Shown here in pieces: positions 1-9,832 of a stretch of 64,000 nucleotides of DNA. Every line of letters starts with the position of its first letter. The first letter of the stretch is position 1. A program made the position numbers and the translations under genes. Source of the DNA: Fuerstiella marisgermanici. Its GTDB lineage: Bacteria; Planctomycetota; Planctomycetia; Planctomycetales; Planctomycetaceae. The notes beneath the pieces were generated by a model that saw nothing but the letters and a program-made list of their open reading frames with translations, searched no databases and was not told the origin of the DNA. The stretch is from the NCBI RefSeq assembly GCF_001983935.1, contig NZ_CP017641.1, positions 2,542,001 through 2,606,000 on the forward strand, read 5' to 3'.

Positions 1-81
1 GTCCCGAGCGACGGCAGAAGAAGCCACAGCCGCAGCAATGGCAAGAAACAGAACTGGAATAGTGTGCCGTGGTTGTCGCAT
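1..81 (-). CDS. N-terminus of a secreted protein (cut by window edge)
   Basis: Reading leftward from an ATG at 81, 27 codons stay open to the window edge. They encode a typical Sec signal peptide: basic start (MRQPRH), hydrophobic core (IPVLFLAIAAAVA) and an A-V-A cleavage site followed by R-D. The mature protein lies outside the window, so no function can be given. The spacer to the next gene (82-315) holds no other supported feature. Confidence 0.6.
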   Translation of the reverse strand, partial: MRQPRHTIPVLFLAIAAAVASSAVARD

Positions 82-315
82 ACGTTTCTCAGTGACTTCG
101 TTCAGTGATGGCTGTCGTCCGCGGTATTGGACTTCAGCAATCCTTTACAGGCTGCCGTTGTTCACAAATGACAAAGTGGGTGTAGGGAAGTCGGAACAAT
201 CCTTTTTGGTTGTCGCTGATTGTGGCAGCAGTGCCGCGTTGGATCCCGGAGCGATCCACGACATAACTTGTTCCAACAGTGCTGGGATTGTTCCGTTTCC
301 CCTGTGCCATTTCCT

Positions 316-3300
316 CTACTGAATGGTCTCCACCGCGTTAAAGAACGCGTCCAGCCCGTCGCGGAATTCGGCGGGAAGGCTTGTGCCAGCGGTGCCAGTT
401 GTTTGCTGCACGTCTCGATCTTCAATCTGAGCCTTCAAGTCGGCGCCGGCACCGTAGAGTGCCAATGCAGGCCGATCGGTGTCTCCACTACCTCCGCCGC
501 CGGGTGACGAACCGCCGCCGCCTCCTCCTTTCGGATTGGCTCGTTTGGATTGCAGCAACAATTCGATCACTTCCGTTTCCGCAGCGATCGCCTGAGGCCC
601 TGTGTCCGGCTCGGCAAGAATCTCAGTCGCTTCAGCCATGACCTGCACGGCCTGACCGATAAGCTTCAGCTCCTTGCCAAAGTTAGTTTCAGCATCCGGC
701 AGCGCTTTGATGTCGACCACCACGCTCTGCAATCGTTTGTGCAGCCCGTCCTGAGTGACCGACAACACGTTCGCTCGTTCCAGGTACTCGTCCGTAGGCA
801 GTGCTTCGTGAGCCTGTTCCGTCGCGCGAGTTTCTTCCCGGAGGTCCATTTCTGCTTCCAGAATCCGCATGACTTCCAACACAATGAATGGCGGTAAACT
901 GTCGCTGGACCCACCGGGGCACTTGCCGCACTGACTGGGTTCAACGAGTTCTTCCGCCCACCGATCGAGCGTATCACACCAGTATTCTGCGCGAGCGATC
1001 GATTCTCCGCTGAGGTTTTGTTTCACTCGTTCACCAAGCCCATCCAGCTTGGTTGTGATACGAACCTCTTTCATTTCATTGATGATGTTTAGGAAGGTCT
1101 CGTTTTTGCGACGGTCGTAATAGGCTTCCAGATCGGATTGGATATTCCAAACCGACTGGCTTTGAGCCACCTCGCGTTCGGCAATTTTGAGCGTCTGTTG
1201 GGTTTGACGCCCGTCCAGTTTGGAAGCCGCCAGGCCAAAGCCTTTGAACAATGTCTTGTTCAGATCTTCAGCCACTTCCATCTGCCGACGTGATGCAGCC
1301 TTCAGACGTTTGACGAACGTGCTGTTTTCGAGGTCGTCCATAATCTTCTGCAGGTCTTCGCGAACCTTGGCGAAGTCTTCCAGCAGATCGGCCTGTTCTT
1401 CGACAGCTTCGTCAACCTTTTCCTGAGTTGGCCCGTCCTCTTCTTTTTTGTCCGGCTTGGGCCCGCCCTGCAGCACGGTCGTTGGCAATGTCAACTTCCC
1501 TTTGCTCGGCTTTTTCGGTGGATCGTCGCCTTCGCCTTTTTCGGACTCCATGAAGCCGGATTCCACATCCGTAAGCTGCGGAACGGCCGGGATTTCTTTG
1601 TCGGAAGGTTCTGTTTCGCCGCCACCTTCGCCCGGCTTGCCTCTGTTGTTGCCAGCCTTAGGAGCCGACTTGGCATTCCCGGGTTTACCCTTGGCAGGCT
1701 TACCGGGTTTGCCGCTTGCTTTTCCAGGAGCCTTCGCCGCTTCCGCCAGCATGTCGGCAACGTTCGGCATTCGGTTTTCTGAAATCTCTTTCAAAGCTTC
1801 CAATGCATCGGCCCAGGTTTCCAGATGACCGACCATCATTTCTTCGTTACGTAGTGCCTGTTGAATCAGGTTTTCGCCGTGATCTGTGACTGCACCAAGT
1901 CGCTGTCCGTTGGCTCGTTCGGCCGCAGACTGCTGTTCGATACGACGCCGTGTTTTCGGATTGTTTAATTCGTCGTTACTCATGCGACGCAATTCGCGGT
2001 TGGCGTTGTGCAGCCGCATTTCTTCTTCGTACACGTCGTCCGCCAGACTGGCCCAGCGGCGCAACTGGTTCGTTACCCAAATTGCATGTTCTTCTGGTGT
2101 CAGCACGTGGATCACATACGTCGGTGAGTAGACTCGGCCACGTTCCGGCTTGAAGTCTTCCGCGTACGCTCGAATCTGCAACGACTGAGGCTTCACCTTA
2201 TCGTTTAATGCGCAGAAGGTTGCCTTGCCAGAAAACGCGGGCTGCTCGGCGGCTCCTTTGGCAATCACCTTGTCGCCGTTTTCAGGGTTCGGATTTCTGA
2301 GTGCGTCTTCGATGCCCTTCCATTCCAGCCCGATTTCCTTCAGGCCGTAATCGTCGTCGGCCTGAACGTCGAAGGTGATCGTGTCGGTGGAAAGTACGAC
2401 CTGCTGAGTGTCAAGCTGCTGGAAGGTCACGTTGGGTTCGCCGTCTTCAACCGCTTTGATCTTCAGCTTGAAGGCATCTTTGGCAGACAGCCCCAGTTCG
2501 TCCTTCCATTGCAATTCCAGAGTTTCTGAATCGGCGACGGCCACAGGTTCCGGCTTGATTTTGTTACCGTCCACTTTGGTCGCTTTGCCCTGCACGGAAG
2601 CCGTTTGCAGGTTACGACTAATTTCTGCGTCGAAGCTGGCGACGCTCCCTTTCAAGACCGACACCACGCCGCCGCGCACGTCTGTTTGAAGGTCTCGCGA
2701 ATACTGAAGATAATCCGGCAGCTTGACGGATGCCGTTAACGCGGAAAGTTCCGGGCGAGTCGCAACCTGCACGTCCATCGATTTGCGAATGTCGCCGATG
2801 CGGACACTTAGTTTGCCAGTTTCGGTTTGAGGAGGCACTTTAAACGTGTACGAACCCTGCTTCAGTTCTGCTTTCACCGGTGATTGGTCGTTGAACTGAA
2901 CCGTACCTTCGCCGGGCGACCATTGAGTCGTTTCGGCAAGCTGAGTTGAAACGTCGAACTCTTCACCGTGAGGAGCCACAATGGCTTTGGGAAGGTTCGA
3001 CACCTGAGCAAACGTGTAGCGTTCCACGTTTTTCCACGGCATCAACCAGCGCTGCAGCGCGTTGGAGCCAGCGGCTGGCACGATCAGCAGTGCAAGCAGC
3101 ATCAAGGCTGCCGGTACAGCTGCCGCCAGTGCCCATCGCTTGTGGCGAGGTTTGGGGACGGCGTCGGAAAAGTCTTTGTCGCGGACGACTAAGTCCACGT
3201 GTTCAACGGCGGCTCGCGCCAGTGTTTCGCTTGTGCCAAGTTTCGTGTCTTCACGTGCGAGTTCCACGACACCCAGCAGTTGGTCCCCGAGACTCGGGAA

Positions 3301-3597
3301 ACGCTGCTTCAAAATGGTGGCCACTTGTTCCATGCGCCGAGTGCCCCACACCCAGCGGTGGCACTTCAATGGAAAGAACAGGCCCAGTCCCAGGCAGCCG
3401 CCAACAAGAATCGCTCCACGCACGATGGCGGGGGTATCAATGAACCGGTCGAGGATAAAGACGGCGACGTACGACAACGCCAGGCCGAACAGTCCCGCCA
3501 GGATTCCTTCCGCCACTTTGATCTTTCGGACGTGACTCCGAAAGTCGTCCAGACGCCGCCTCGTCGTGTCGGGCAGTCGAATTGCGGGTGTACTCAT
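316..3597 (-). CDS. Large DUF4175-like membrane protein
   Basis: This 1,093-residue protein has two N-terminal membrane segments (about residues 30-49 and 59-76) and a third at about 153-176. A long extracytoplasmic part with beta-rich, Ig-like character follows, then charged helical and coiled-coil stretches. Residues 619-665 are a Lys/Pro/Gly-rich low-complexity linker, and residues 1019-1036 near the C-terminus are a polyglycine stretch. This layout matches the DUF4175-type membrane proteins often found near MoxR/DUF58 genes in Planctomycetes. That resemblance is family knowledge; the biochemical role is unknown. The MoxR and DUF58 genes here lie about 2 kb away on the other strand. The ATG at 3597 begins a plausible cytoplasmic tail. 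Confidence 0.8.
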   Translation of the reverse strand: MSTPAIRLPDTTRRRLDDFRSHVRKIKVAEGILAGLFGLALSYVAVFILDRFIDTPAIVRGAILVGGCLGLGLFFPLKCHRWVWGTRRMEQVATILKQRFPSLGDQLLGVVELAREDTKLGTSETLARAAVEHVDLVVRDKDFSDAVPKPRHKRWALAAAVPAALMLLALLIVPAAGSNALQRWLMPWKNVERYTFAQVSNLPKAIVAPHGEEFDVSTQLAETTQWSPGEGTVQFNDQSPVKAELKQGSYTFKVPPQTETGKLSVRIGDIRKSMDVQVATRPELSALTASVKLPDYLQYSRDLQTDVRGGVVSVLKGSVASFDAEISRNLQTASVQGKATKVDGNKIKPEPVAVADSETLELQWKDELGLSAKDAFKLKIKAVEDGEPNVTFQQLDTQQVVLSTDTITFDVQADDDYGLKEIGLEWKGIEDALRNPNPENGDKVIAKGAAEQPAFSGKATFCALNDKVKPQSLQIRAYAEDFKPERGRVYSPTYVIHVLTPEEHAIWVTNQLRRWASLADDVYEEEMRLHNANRELRRMSNDELNNPKTRRRIEQQSAAERANGQRLGAVTDHGENLIQQALRNEEMMVGHLETWADALEALKEISENRMPNVADMLAEAAKAPGKASGKPGKPAKGKPGNAKSAPKAGNNRGKPGEGGGETEPSDKEIPAVPQLTDVESGFMESEKGEGDDPPKKPSKGKLTLPTTVLQGGPKPDKKEEDGPTQEKVDEAVEEQADLLEDFAKVREDLQKIMDDLENSTFVKRLKAASRRQMEVAEDLNKTLFKGFGLAASKLDGRQTQQTLKIAEREVAQSQSVWNIQSDLEAYYDRRKNETFLNIINEMKEVRITTKLDGLGERVKQNLSGESIARAEYWCDTLDRWAEELVEPSQCGKCPGGSSDSLPPFIVLEVMRILEAEMDLREETRATEQAHEALPTDEYLERANVLSVTQDGLHKRLQSVVVDIKALPDAETNFGKELKLIGQAVQVMAEATEILAEPDTGPQAIAAETEVIELLLQSKRANPKGGGGGGSSPGGGGSGDTDRPALALYGAGADLKAQIEDRDVQQTTGTAGTSLPAEFRDGLDAFFNAVETIQ

Positions 3598-4071
3598 ACT
3601 TCAATGCTCCATGAAGTGGGACGTCTGCAGGCGTACGTACGCAGGCCAACAGTATACGCATCTGAATGATTGCTGCGCAGAGTCAATTTGTCTGAAAGAT
3701 GTCAGAATACGATTTTGCTGAATTCTGCCGAGACCGCGGTTTTTGCCAGACAGATTGTCGCAGGATGGGGGTGACTACGGGAGAATGGCCACCTCCCACG
3801 TGGTTGAACACCGACGGTCACACGGTTTTTCCTGCCGCCGGGCTGCCGAATCGAGCCATTTGGGAGGAACGCTGGCCGTCTAATTGGGGCTGTTTGGGCG
3901 AAGATATTCGCTGCAGACGCAGTTGTCTGATTGTAAGCTGTTCTTGTAAGAACGTGGCGATCAGTGGGCTGACGCGTTGCGGTCAACTTGCACAATCCAG
4001 TTGCAATTCTGTGTAGAGTTGCGAAAAATCGGGGACCTTTCCGTCCCGTTTTCCTGCCAGATCGAATCCGC
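3598..4071. other. Divergent intergenic region
   Basis: This 474-bp spacer separates two divergently transcribed genes and presumably carries both promoters. I see no convincing additional gene; the short open frames here have no coding character and no recognisable motif. No clear -35/-10 pair or operator could be assigned by eye. Confidence 0.4.
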
Positions 4072-5610
4072 ATGAATCTGTTCCGGGCCACCTTAACCGC
4101 ACTCACCTTGATCAGTGTACTGCTGATGAATGAGTCAGCGGTGGCTCAGAAGAAGGAAACGGTGGTCGAAAAATTCGCCGACGCGCTGGGCGATCTACTG
4201 CGAGAAGCCGTGGGCGAAAAGAAGGTCGTGCCGGCGCAACGGATCCGGCAAATGGCCCAGCCCGCTCTGCCTGAGCCCGCGCCTGATCAGCTCAAACGCC
4301 GCGAAGAACGGTTGACCGCCTATTCCAATGCCATGGTCGAATGGATCGCGCCGGTTTGCGAATTGTCGCCTGAGGAAACCGCTCTACTGCAGAAGTTCGC
4401 CGCAGATCGCGTGGCCGAGAAGCAAAAGGACTGGAAGCCAGACCCCAATCGAGACCCGCTGCACGACACGTTTCCTGTGAAGTTCACTCTTGCGATGGGC
4501 ACGGCGGAGCAGCTGGACCTCACACGACAACAACGCAAACTGAATGGCCTACTAAACGACGAACAACTGGACAGGCTTTCCGCTGCCGCCGATGAACGTC
4601 GCGCCTTTCATCTGCATGCTACCGTTGAACGCGTTCTGAATATGTTGGATGAGGAACTCTATCTGACGGCCGCTCAACGCAAAGAAATGTATCAGCCGCT
4701 GCGAGAACGGCTGGACGGGATGGAAGGCAGTTCCTTCGCGTTCACACCGCAAAGCTACTACTACAAACAACAGTCCCTTGCCTTTTTGCTGCGACGCGGC
4801 GATCACCTCAAGTGCCTGAATGCGGCTCAGCGAGCTCGCGCGAAAGACTTCAGTGACGCTGCGGCGAGCCAGAATAATAATGGCGTGAGCAACGAGCAGT
4901 ACCTGTATTTTTCTTCCAGCGAAGGGATGCACACGTGGGGAGACAAGCTGCTTGAGGCATCGAAGATTCAACGCGAACGTATCAGCCGAGCTTGCGCTGT
5001 GCGAGCCGCCTATGGGCAGGCTGAGTGGGGCTTGTCTGACGAGGACGCTCGTCACTTGGAGATTGCGGGCAAGGGAGTTGCGGAAAACCTGATCGAAGAC
5101 TGGAAGAAGACGACTCGCCAGCGGCTAAAAACCTATGAAGATCAGGCCGGACGTTTTGGCGGCAACTTCAGCTTTGGCGTAAGCGTGCCAGACCTGAACT
5201 TAATCGAGTCGGATGCTTTGTGGAAGCACACGGTCGAATCGTTGCTGCCCGTTGCATACGAACCGGCCCTGACACGACACGTCGCCATGCGCCGTTCGAG
5301 TGCGATTCATCTCACAGCGCTACTGGACAAAGAATTGTGGCTGCGGCCCGAACAACGTAGTAAGGTGCAGGAGCTTGTTGAAGAAAGCCTGCCTTCCGGT
5401 AACTTCCAAAATCCGTATCGCAAGTATATGGAGGAAGTGGCAACACTAGTGATGCCTTTGTTTAAGTTTTCTAAACAGGATGCCACGGTTTTTCAGGGAG
5501 CTCAGCAGGAAGCATGGAACGCAATGAAGGGCGAATTCGATTTTAACGGTCGCTATGTGCAAGTGAATTTGGCAAACGGCGGCAGCTTTAATTTTCAGAT
5601 CCCAAAGTGA
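4072..5610 (+). CDS. Secreted protein of unknown function, 512 aa
   Basis: The ATG at 4072 is preferred over an upstream in-frame ATG at 3988 because it begins a clean signal peptide (MNLFRATLTALTLISVLL, then A-V-A-Q before the cleavage site). The mature protein is mostly charged helix with repeated motifs of the form L-x-A-x-Q-R and L-R-P-E-Q-R-x-K. These recall the helical LTXXQ-like periplasmic proteins, but I recognise no family with certainty. It stands alone, divergent from the DUF4175-like gene across a spacer of about 470 bp. Codon use resembles the neighbours. Confidence 0.75.
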   Translation: MNLFRATLTALTLISVLLMNESAVAQKKETVVEKFADALGDLLREAVGEKKVVPAQRIRQMAQPALPEPAPDQLKRREERLTAYSNAMVEWIAPVCELSPEETALLQKFAADRVAEKQKDWKPDPNRDPLHDTFPVKFTLAMGTAEQLDLTRQQRKLNGLLNDEQLDRLSAAADERRAFHLHATVERVLNMLDEELYLTAAQRKEMYQPLRERLDGMEGSSFAFTPQSYYYKQQSLAFLLRRGDHLKCLNAAQRARAKDFSDAAASQNNNGVSNEQYLYFSSSEGMHTWGDKLLEASKIQRERISRACAVRAAYGQAEWGLSDEDARHLEIAGKGVAENLIEDWKKTTRQRLKTYEDQAGRFGGNFSFGVSVPDLNLIESDALWKHTVESLLPVAYEPALTRHVAMRRSSAIHLTALLDKELWLRPEQRSKVQELVEESLPSGNFQNPYRKYMEEVATLVMPLFKFSKQDATVFQGAQQEAWNAMKGEFDFNGRYVQVNLANGGSFNFQIPK

Positions 5611-5657
5611 GGCAGACAGGCATGTGACTGAGAGAATTCGCGGCAAAGCCTGCGGAT

Positions 5658-5774
5658 CGTTTAACCCGCAGCCGAAGGCGCAGGCGTTGCTGGGGAACGT
5701 TGTTCCGCAGTAGAAGCGGAAGACTCACGGACCCCGATCAAAAGACGCCTGCGCCTTCGGCTGCGGGTTAAACG
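5658..5774. repeat. Palindromic element with 30-bp perfect arms
   Basis: Positions 5658-5687 and 5745-5774 are perfect reverse complements (30 of 30 bases, starting CGTTTAACCCGCAGCCGAAG). They enclose a 57-bp loop. The element fills the spacer between the 512-aa gene and the MoxR gene. There is no coding potential and no T-run, so it looks like a REP- or MITE-type repeat rather than a simple terminator, although a transcript would fold strongly. Confidence 0.85.
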
Positions 5775-5834
5775 ACTCTTATCAAGCCTTCAATATCACA
5801 CATCACCGCAACAAAATCCCCAAGTGAGCAATAC

Positions 5835-6863
5835 ATGTCGTCCATCACCGAAACCATCCCCGAAATGCATTCTGACGACGTCGCCGCAATCGACGAACTT
5901 CGTGATGTGCATCAAAAGCTGAAGGCCGAACTGGCCAAGATCATCGTCGGACAGGACACCGTCATCGAACAACTGGCTATCTGCCTGTTCGCACGCGGAC
6001 ATTCACTGCTGATGGGTGTGCCTGGTCTGGCGAAGACACTATTGATCAGTCGACTGGCAGAAACTATGTCGCTTAGCTTCAGCCGCATTCAGTTCACTCC
6101 CGACCTGATGCCGATGGACATCACCGGCACCGACATTCTGCAGGAAACAGCCGAAGGGCGCCGCGAGTTTGAATTCGTCAAAGGCCCGGTCTTCGCCAAC
6201 ATTGTACTGGCCGACGAAATCAACCGAGCTCCCTCGAAAACTCAGGCCGCCATGTTGGAAGCGATGCAGGAACACCGCGTGACAGTCGTAGGTCGACCAT
6301 ACACGCTGGAGCCGCCGTTCTTTGTACTGGCGACTCAAAACCCAGTCGAACAGGAAGGCACGTACCCGCTTCCCGAAGCTCAGCTTGACCGCTTCATGTT
6401 TCTGATCACCGTCGATTATCCGTCGCGGCTGGAAGAGATCGAGATCGCTCGCACAACCACCGGCGGAACATTGCCGCAACTGGACCACATTTTGGATGGT
6501 CCGTCCGTGATTCGGTTTCAGGAACTTGTCCGTCGCGTCCCCGTGCCGAAGCATATCTACGAATTCGCCGTCGACCTCGTCCGCCGCACTCGGCCAAAGG
6601 TCGATGAATCGCCAGAGTGGTTGAAGCCGCTGGTTTCGTGGGGAGCTGGTCCGCGAGCCGTCCAGTATCTTGTGCTTGGTGCCAAAGCTCGAGCGGCCCT
6701 GACCGGCAGCTATATGGTGCGACTGGAAGACGTCATCGAAGTCGCTCAGCCGGTTCTTAGCCATCGAGTCCTCACCACCTTCAACGCCGAATCTGAAGGC
6801 ATTACCAGCATCGACATCGTGAAGCGGTTGGTGGATGAATTGAATGCGGAGACGCTGGGTTAG
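5835..6863 (+). CDS. MoxR-family AAA+ ATPase
   Basis: This 342-residue protein has the features of MoxR ATPases: Walker A GVPGLAKT at residues 61-68, Walker B with sensor ADEINRAPSKTQ at about 125, the GxxEQEGTYPLPEAQLDRF region, and a C-terminal lid domain. MoxR proteins are chaperone-like ATPases that act with von Willebrand factor A proteins. The next gene encodes a DUF58 protein with a vWA-like metal site, the usual partner. ATG 5835 is chosen; length is normal for the family. The DUF58 gene follows after 114 bp. Confidence 0.93.
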   Translation: MSSITETIPEMHSDDVAAIDELRDVHQKLKAELAKIIVGQDTVIEQLAICLFARGHSLLMGVPGLAKTLLISRLAETMSLSFSRIQFTPDLMPMDITGTDILQETAEGRREFEFVKGPVFANIVLADEINRAPSKTQAAMLEAMQEHRVTVVGRPYTLEPPFFVLATQNPVEQEGTYPLPEAQLDRFMFLITVDYPSRLEEIEIARTTTGGTLPQLDHILDGPSVIRFQELVRRVPVPKHIYEFAVDLVRRTRPKVDESPEWLKPLVSWGAGPRAVQYLVLGAKARAALTGSYMVRLEDVIEVAQPVLSHRVLTTFNAESEGITSIDIVKRLVDELNAETLG

Positions 6864-6865
6864 AA

Positions 6866-6971
6866 GGGTTTCGGGCAACCGGGGGTTAAGGTTTCGGGAA
6901 GAAGCCTCAAATCCAATGGTCCCCACCTTTTTCACTGAAACCCTAAACTCTAAACCCTGAACCCCAAACCC
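6866..6971. repeat. Degenerate heptad repeat resembling TTTAGGG
   Basis: Between moxR and the DUF58 gene, positions 6941-6971 consist of four imperfect heptads (CCCTAAA, CTCTAAA, CCCTGAA, CCCCAAA) followed by CCC. Positions 6866-6898 carry the opposite-sense pattern (GGGTTTCGGG and GGTTTCGGG blocks). The two halves could pair imperfectly. The repeat ends six bases before the DUF58 start codon, so it would be part of its leader. Confidence 0.6.
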
Positions 6972-6977
6972 ACCCCC

Positions 6978-7871
6978 ATGCGAAACTTCATCGATCCCGC
7001 CGTCGTCGCTCGCCTTGCCGGCCTTGCTATGGACGCGCGCACGCCAATGATCGGCAGCGTGTCGGGCCGCCATCGCAGCCCGACTCGTGGCTCGAGTCTC
7101 GAATTTTCTGAATACCGCAAGTACGTCCCCGGCGACGACACGCGCCGCCTTGACTGGCGAGCCTGGGGCCGCAGCGACCGTTTTTACATCAAAGAATACG
7201 AAGCCGATACCAATCTGCGGTTGTGCCTGATCGTCGACGTCAGCGGGTCGATGAACTTTGGCATCAATGGAAGTCAGGAAGCTGGTAAAACAAAACTCGA
7301 CTACGCCCGCAGCCTCGCGGGAACGCTGGCGTACCTGGCGGCGGGGCAGGGAGATTCCGTTGGGTTGTATTGCGCGGGTGAAAAGTTCAAGCGTGAGATC
7401 CGCCCCAAACGCAGCGCGGCTCATCTGAAGTTTGTCTTGGATGAACTGGGTGACATGAAGGCGGAAGGCGAAACAGGTTTGCCCGCGGCTTTGCATCAGG
7501 CGGCTGAGAAAATTGCTCAACGAGCTTTAGTCGTGATCATCTCGGACATGTTCGTCGATCCGGAAGAACTGCGCAGCTGCTTCCAGCACCTGCGCTTTCG
7601 CAAGCACGACGTGGCCGTATTCCATCTGCTGGAACAAAGCGAAATCGATTTCGAATTCGACCGCCCGGTGAAGTTTGTTGACCTCGAAGGTGCCGCTCCG
7701 ATGCTGGTTGATCCCACAACGATCGCAAAACAATATCGAGCCGCCGTGCAGACGTATCTGGCCGACCTGAAAAAGATCGTGCGAGATTCGGCCGTGGATT
7801 ATCACCGAGTCAGCATCGAAGAAAATTACGCTGAAGTGCTAGCGCGTTTTCTGCTGGCTCGAAAGAAGTAG
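6978..7871 (+). CDS. DUF58 domain protein (vWA-like)
   Basis: This 297-residue protein carries the DUF58 signature R-R-L-D-W-R-A-x-G-R near residues 55-65, followed by a vWA-type metal-ion site (VDVSGSM, about residue 86). It has no clear membrane segment. Paired with MoxR, such proteins are thought to act in envelope or complex maturation; the substrate is unknown. It probably forms a two-gene operon with moxR. The C-terminus ends in a short basic tail (ARKK). Confidence 0.9.
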   Translation: MRNFIDPAVVARLAGLAMDARTPMIGSVSGRHRSPTRGSSLEFSEYRKYVPGDDTRRLDWRAWGRSDRFYIKEYEADTNLRLCLIVDVSGSMNFGINGSQEAGKTKLDYARSLAGTLAYLAAGQGDSVGLYCAGEKFKREIRPKRSAAHLKFVLDELGDMKAEGETGLPAALHQAAEKIAQRALVVIISDMFVDPEELRSCFQHLRFRKHDVAVFHLLEQSEIDFEFDRPVKFVDLEGAAPMLVDPTTIAKQYRAAVQTYLADLKKIVRDSAVDYHRVSIEENYAEVLARFLLARKK

Positions 7872-7970
7872 CACAGTTTGCGGGGCACTGCACATGATTC
7901 AGAAAGCATCCGAGTCCCGCGTGTCAGCGTGCTGTTGATCGGTGCAATTTGAAGATGCTAGACTTCCGGG

Positions 7971-8207
7971 ATGGTCAAAAATCTCTTTGCATTATTCTTT
8001 GCACTGATCTCTGCCTTCTTCTTTTGGACGTGTATTGCTGCGATCCAGACAGGAGAAATTCGTCCCCAAAGCACAGTTGTGTCTCGAGCAGACTCGCCAA
8101 TCATTTTCTGGGGCGTCTGGACGCTTTGCCTGGCTGTTGGAGTCGTGCTTGGGCGGCTGGCGTTGATTTTCTTCCTGGACAAGAGCCCGCCTGATGCAGA
8201 CGCGTGA
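7971..8207 (+). CDS. Small two-helix membrane protein
   Basis: This 78-residue frame encodes two hydrophobic segments (about residues 4-25 and 45-70) joined by a polar loop, with an acidic, proline-containing tail. It is not recognisable as a known family. It lies 99 bp after the DUF58 gene on the same strand. Its hydrophobic pattern supports a real gene, but short length and lack of homology evidence keep confidence moderate. The spacer 8208-8419 holds nothing else I can support. Confidence 0.5.
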   Translation: MVKNLFALFFALISAFFFWTCIAAIQTGEIRPQSTVVSRADSPIIFWGVWTLCLAVGVVLGRLALIFFLDKSPPDADA

Positions 8208-8419
8208 AGTGTTCACGTTGCTTATGCTCGTAGTGGGCCACACAGTTAATAACCCTCGGCGGCCCAATCCGAGGACACCACAAACCCAGCCTGACACGCT
8301 GGCGTTCCTGGCGTCACTCACCAGCAGTCGCTTTGTACTCATCTTGTGATTTCTGATAGTGTCCTGTGTTCACGCATTGACCTGCGGCTTCACTTCAACC
8401 TGAACACGATCTATTCAGA

Positions 8420-9832
8420 ATGGCTTCTGACACTCCATACGTGCCCCCCGCTGTTGCTGATGTTGCAGACGGCGACGTTGAGCGGCCGTTGAAATCCGAT
8501 TCGGCATTCAGCGGCCTGCTGGCGACTCAGTTTCTGGGCGCTTTCAACGATAACTACTTCAAGCAGATGGTGTTGCTGAAGTGTACGGAACTGGCCGTCG
8601 TCGGCAGCACGAACCTGCAGCCATTGGCTCTGGCGGCGTTTGCGTTGCCGTTTGTACTGTTCTCAGGATTCGGCGGCTGGCTGTCTGATCGGTATTCCAA
8701 ACGCACCATCATCGTGTGGTGCAAGGTGGCTGAAATCGCCGTGATGGCAGCATCGCTGGTGGTGCTGATGCTCTCTGGCCTTTCGCCCGCCGGGCAGCTC
8801 AAACTGTTAATCGTGGTGCTGGGCTTCATGGGAGCTCAAAGCGCATTCTTCGGGCCGTCGAAGTATGGAATCCTTCCTGAACTGTTCAAACATCGCCAAC
8901 TGCTGCCCGTGAACGGCGCAATTCAGATGACCACGTTTCTGGCGATCATCTTTGGTACTGCGATCGCTGGCGTGGCTCTGGATCATCTCGGAAATTCGCT
9001 TTGGTTGTGCAGCATGGTCGCCATTCTGATTGCTGTGATCGGTACGGCCACCGCGCTGCTGGTTCGGCACACTCCTGTTGCGAGACCTGGGCTGCCATTT
9101 GAACCGGGCAACCTGTTCATTCCCAAAGACGTACGCCGATTGTTCCGTCAGAAGCCATCTCTGTTTGCGGCAATGATGGTGATGTCGCTGTTCTGGTTTA
9201 TCGGCGGGGCCGCTCAACCAGGCGTCAACAACCTTGGCGACCTCACGCTGCAACTTAGCAAGACGCGAACCAGCCTGCTGGCGGCATCAATCGGCGTGGG
9301 AATCGCGTTCGGCTGTGTGGTTGCCGGGTTCGCCAACAAAGGCGGCCGCGCTGATGGAACTCGCTGGACAACGCGTGGAAGCTGGATGATTGTTGGTTCG
9401 CTGTTGCTGATCGCTTTGCTCGGCAGCGGAGTTGTCGGGCGGCCGCCGGAAAGTCGGGATCAGATTCAGGGCTTGTTTCACAGTCTGGCGGTGGCTGCGC
9501 CGGTCGAATGGATGCTGCGGTTGAGCATGTTTTTGCTGGGCATGTCGGCAGGCTTCTTTGTAATCCCCATTCAGGTTTACATTCAGGAAGCGCCGCCCGC
9601 CGAACAAAAGGGACGACTGATAGGCGCAATGAATGTGATGACGTGGATCGGCATTCTGATTTCGGCCGGGTTCCTGTGGGTGACGCAACAGGTGATCGAC
9701 GCATTAGCCGGACCCGAGCAAGCTCACCAACATCAGTACGCCACATTTTTAGCGTTGGCGGTGTTGATGATCCCCGTCGCGCTGTTCTATCGGCTACCTA
9801 CCGATAAACCGGCCGACGAGCGGGCCGACTAA
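8420..9832 (+). CDS. MFS transporter, LplT-like
   Basis: This 470-residue protein has about 12 hydrophobic helices. Its opening motif (ATQFLGAFNDNYFKQ) is typical of the lysophospholipid transporter (LplT) branch of the major facilitator superfamily, also seen fused in acyl-ACP synthetase proteins. The loop motif GGWLSDRYSKR between helices 2 and 3 is the MFS signature. LplT flips lysophospholipids across the inner membrane for re-acylation; here no acyltransferase gene is adjacent. The stop codon overlaps by 4 bp the end of the convergent tssL gene. Confidence 0.85.
   Translation: MASDTPYVPPAVADVADGDVERPLKSDSAFSGLLATQFLGAFNDNYFKQMVLLKCTELAVVGSTNLQPLALAAFALPFVLFSGFGGWLSDRYSKRTIIVWCKVAEIAVMAASLVVLMLSGLSPAGQLKLLIVVLGFMGAQSAFFGPSKYGILPELFKHRQLLPVNGAIQMTTFLAIIFGTAIAGVALDHLGNSLWLCSMVAILIAVIGTATALLVRHTPVARPGLPFEPGNLFIPKDVRRLFRQKPSLFAAMMVMSLFWFIGGAAQPGVNNLGDLTLQLSKTRTSLLAASIGVGIAFGCVVAGFANKGGRADGTRWTTRGSWMIVGSLLLIALLGSGVVGRPPESRDQIQGLFHSLAVAAPVEWMLRLSMFLLGMSAGFFVIPIQVYIQEAPPAEQKGRLIGAMNVMTWIGILISAGFLWVTQQVIDALAGPEQAHQHQYATFLALAVLMIPVALFYRLPTDKPADERAD

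Noticed and set aside
6039-7520. 493-codon leftward open frame
   Set aside because: It lies antisense to moxR and DUF58, which have clear motifs; the antisense product has no recognisable domain. GC-rich codon bias explains it.
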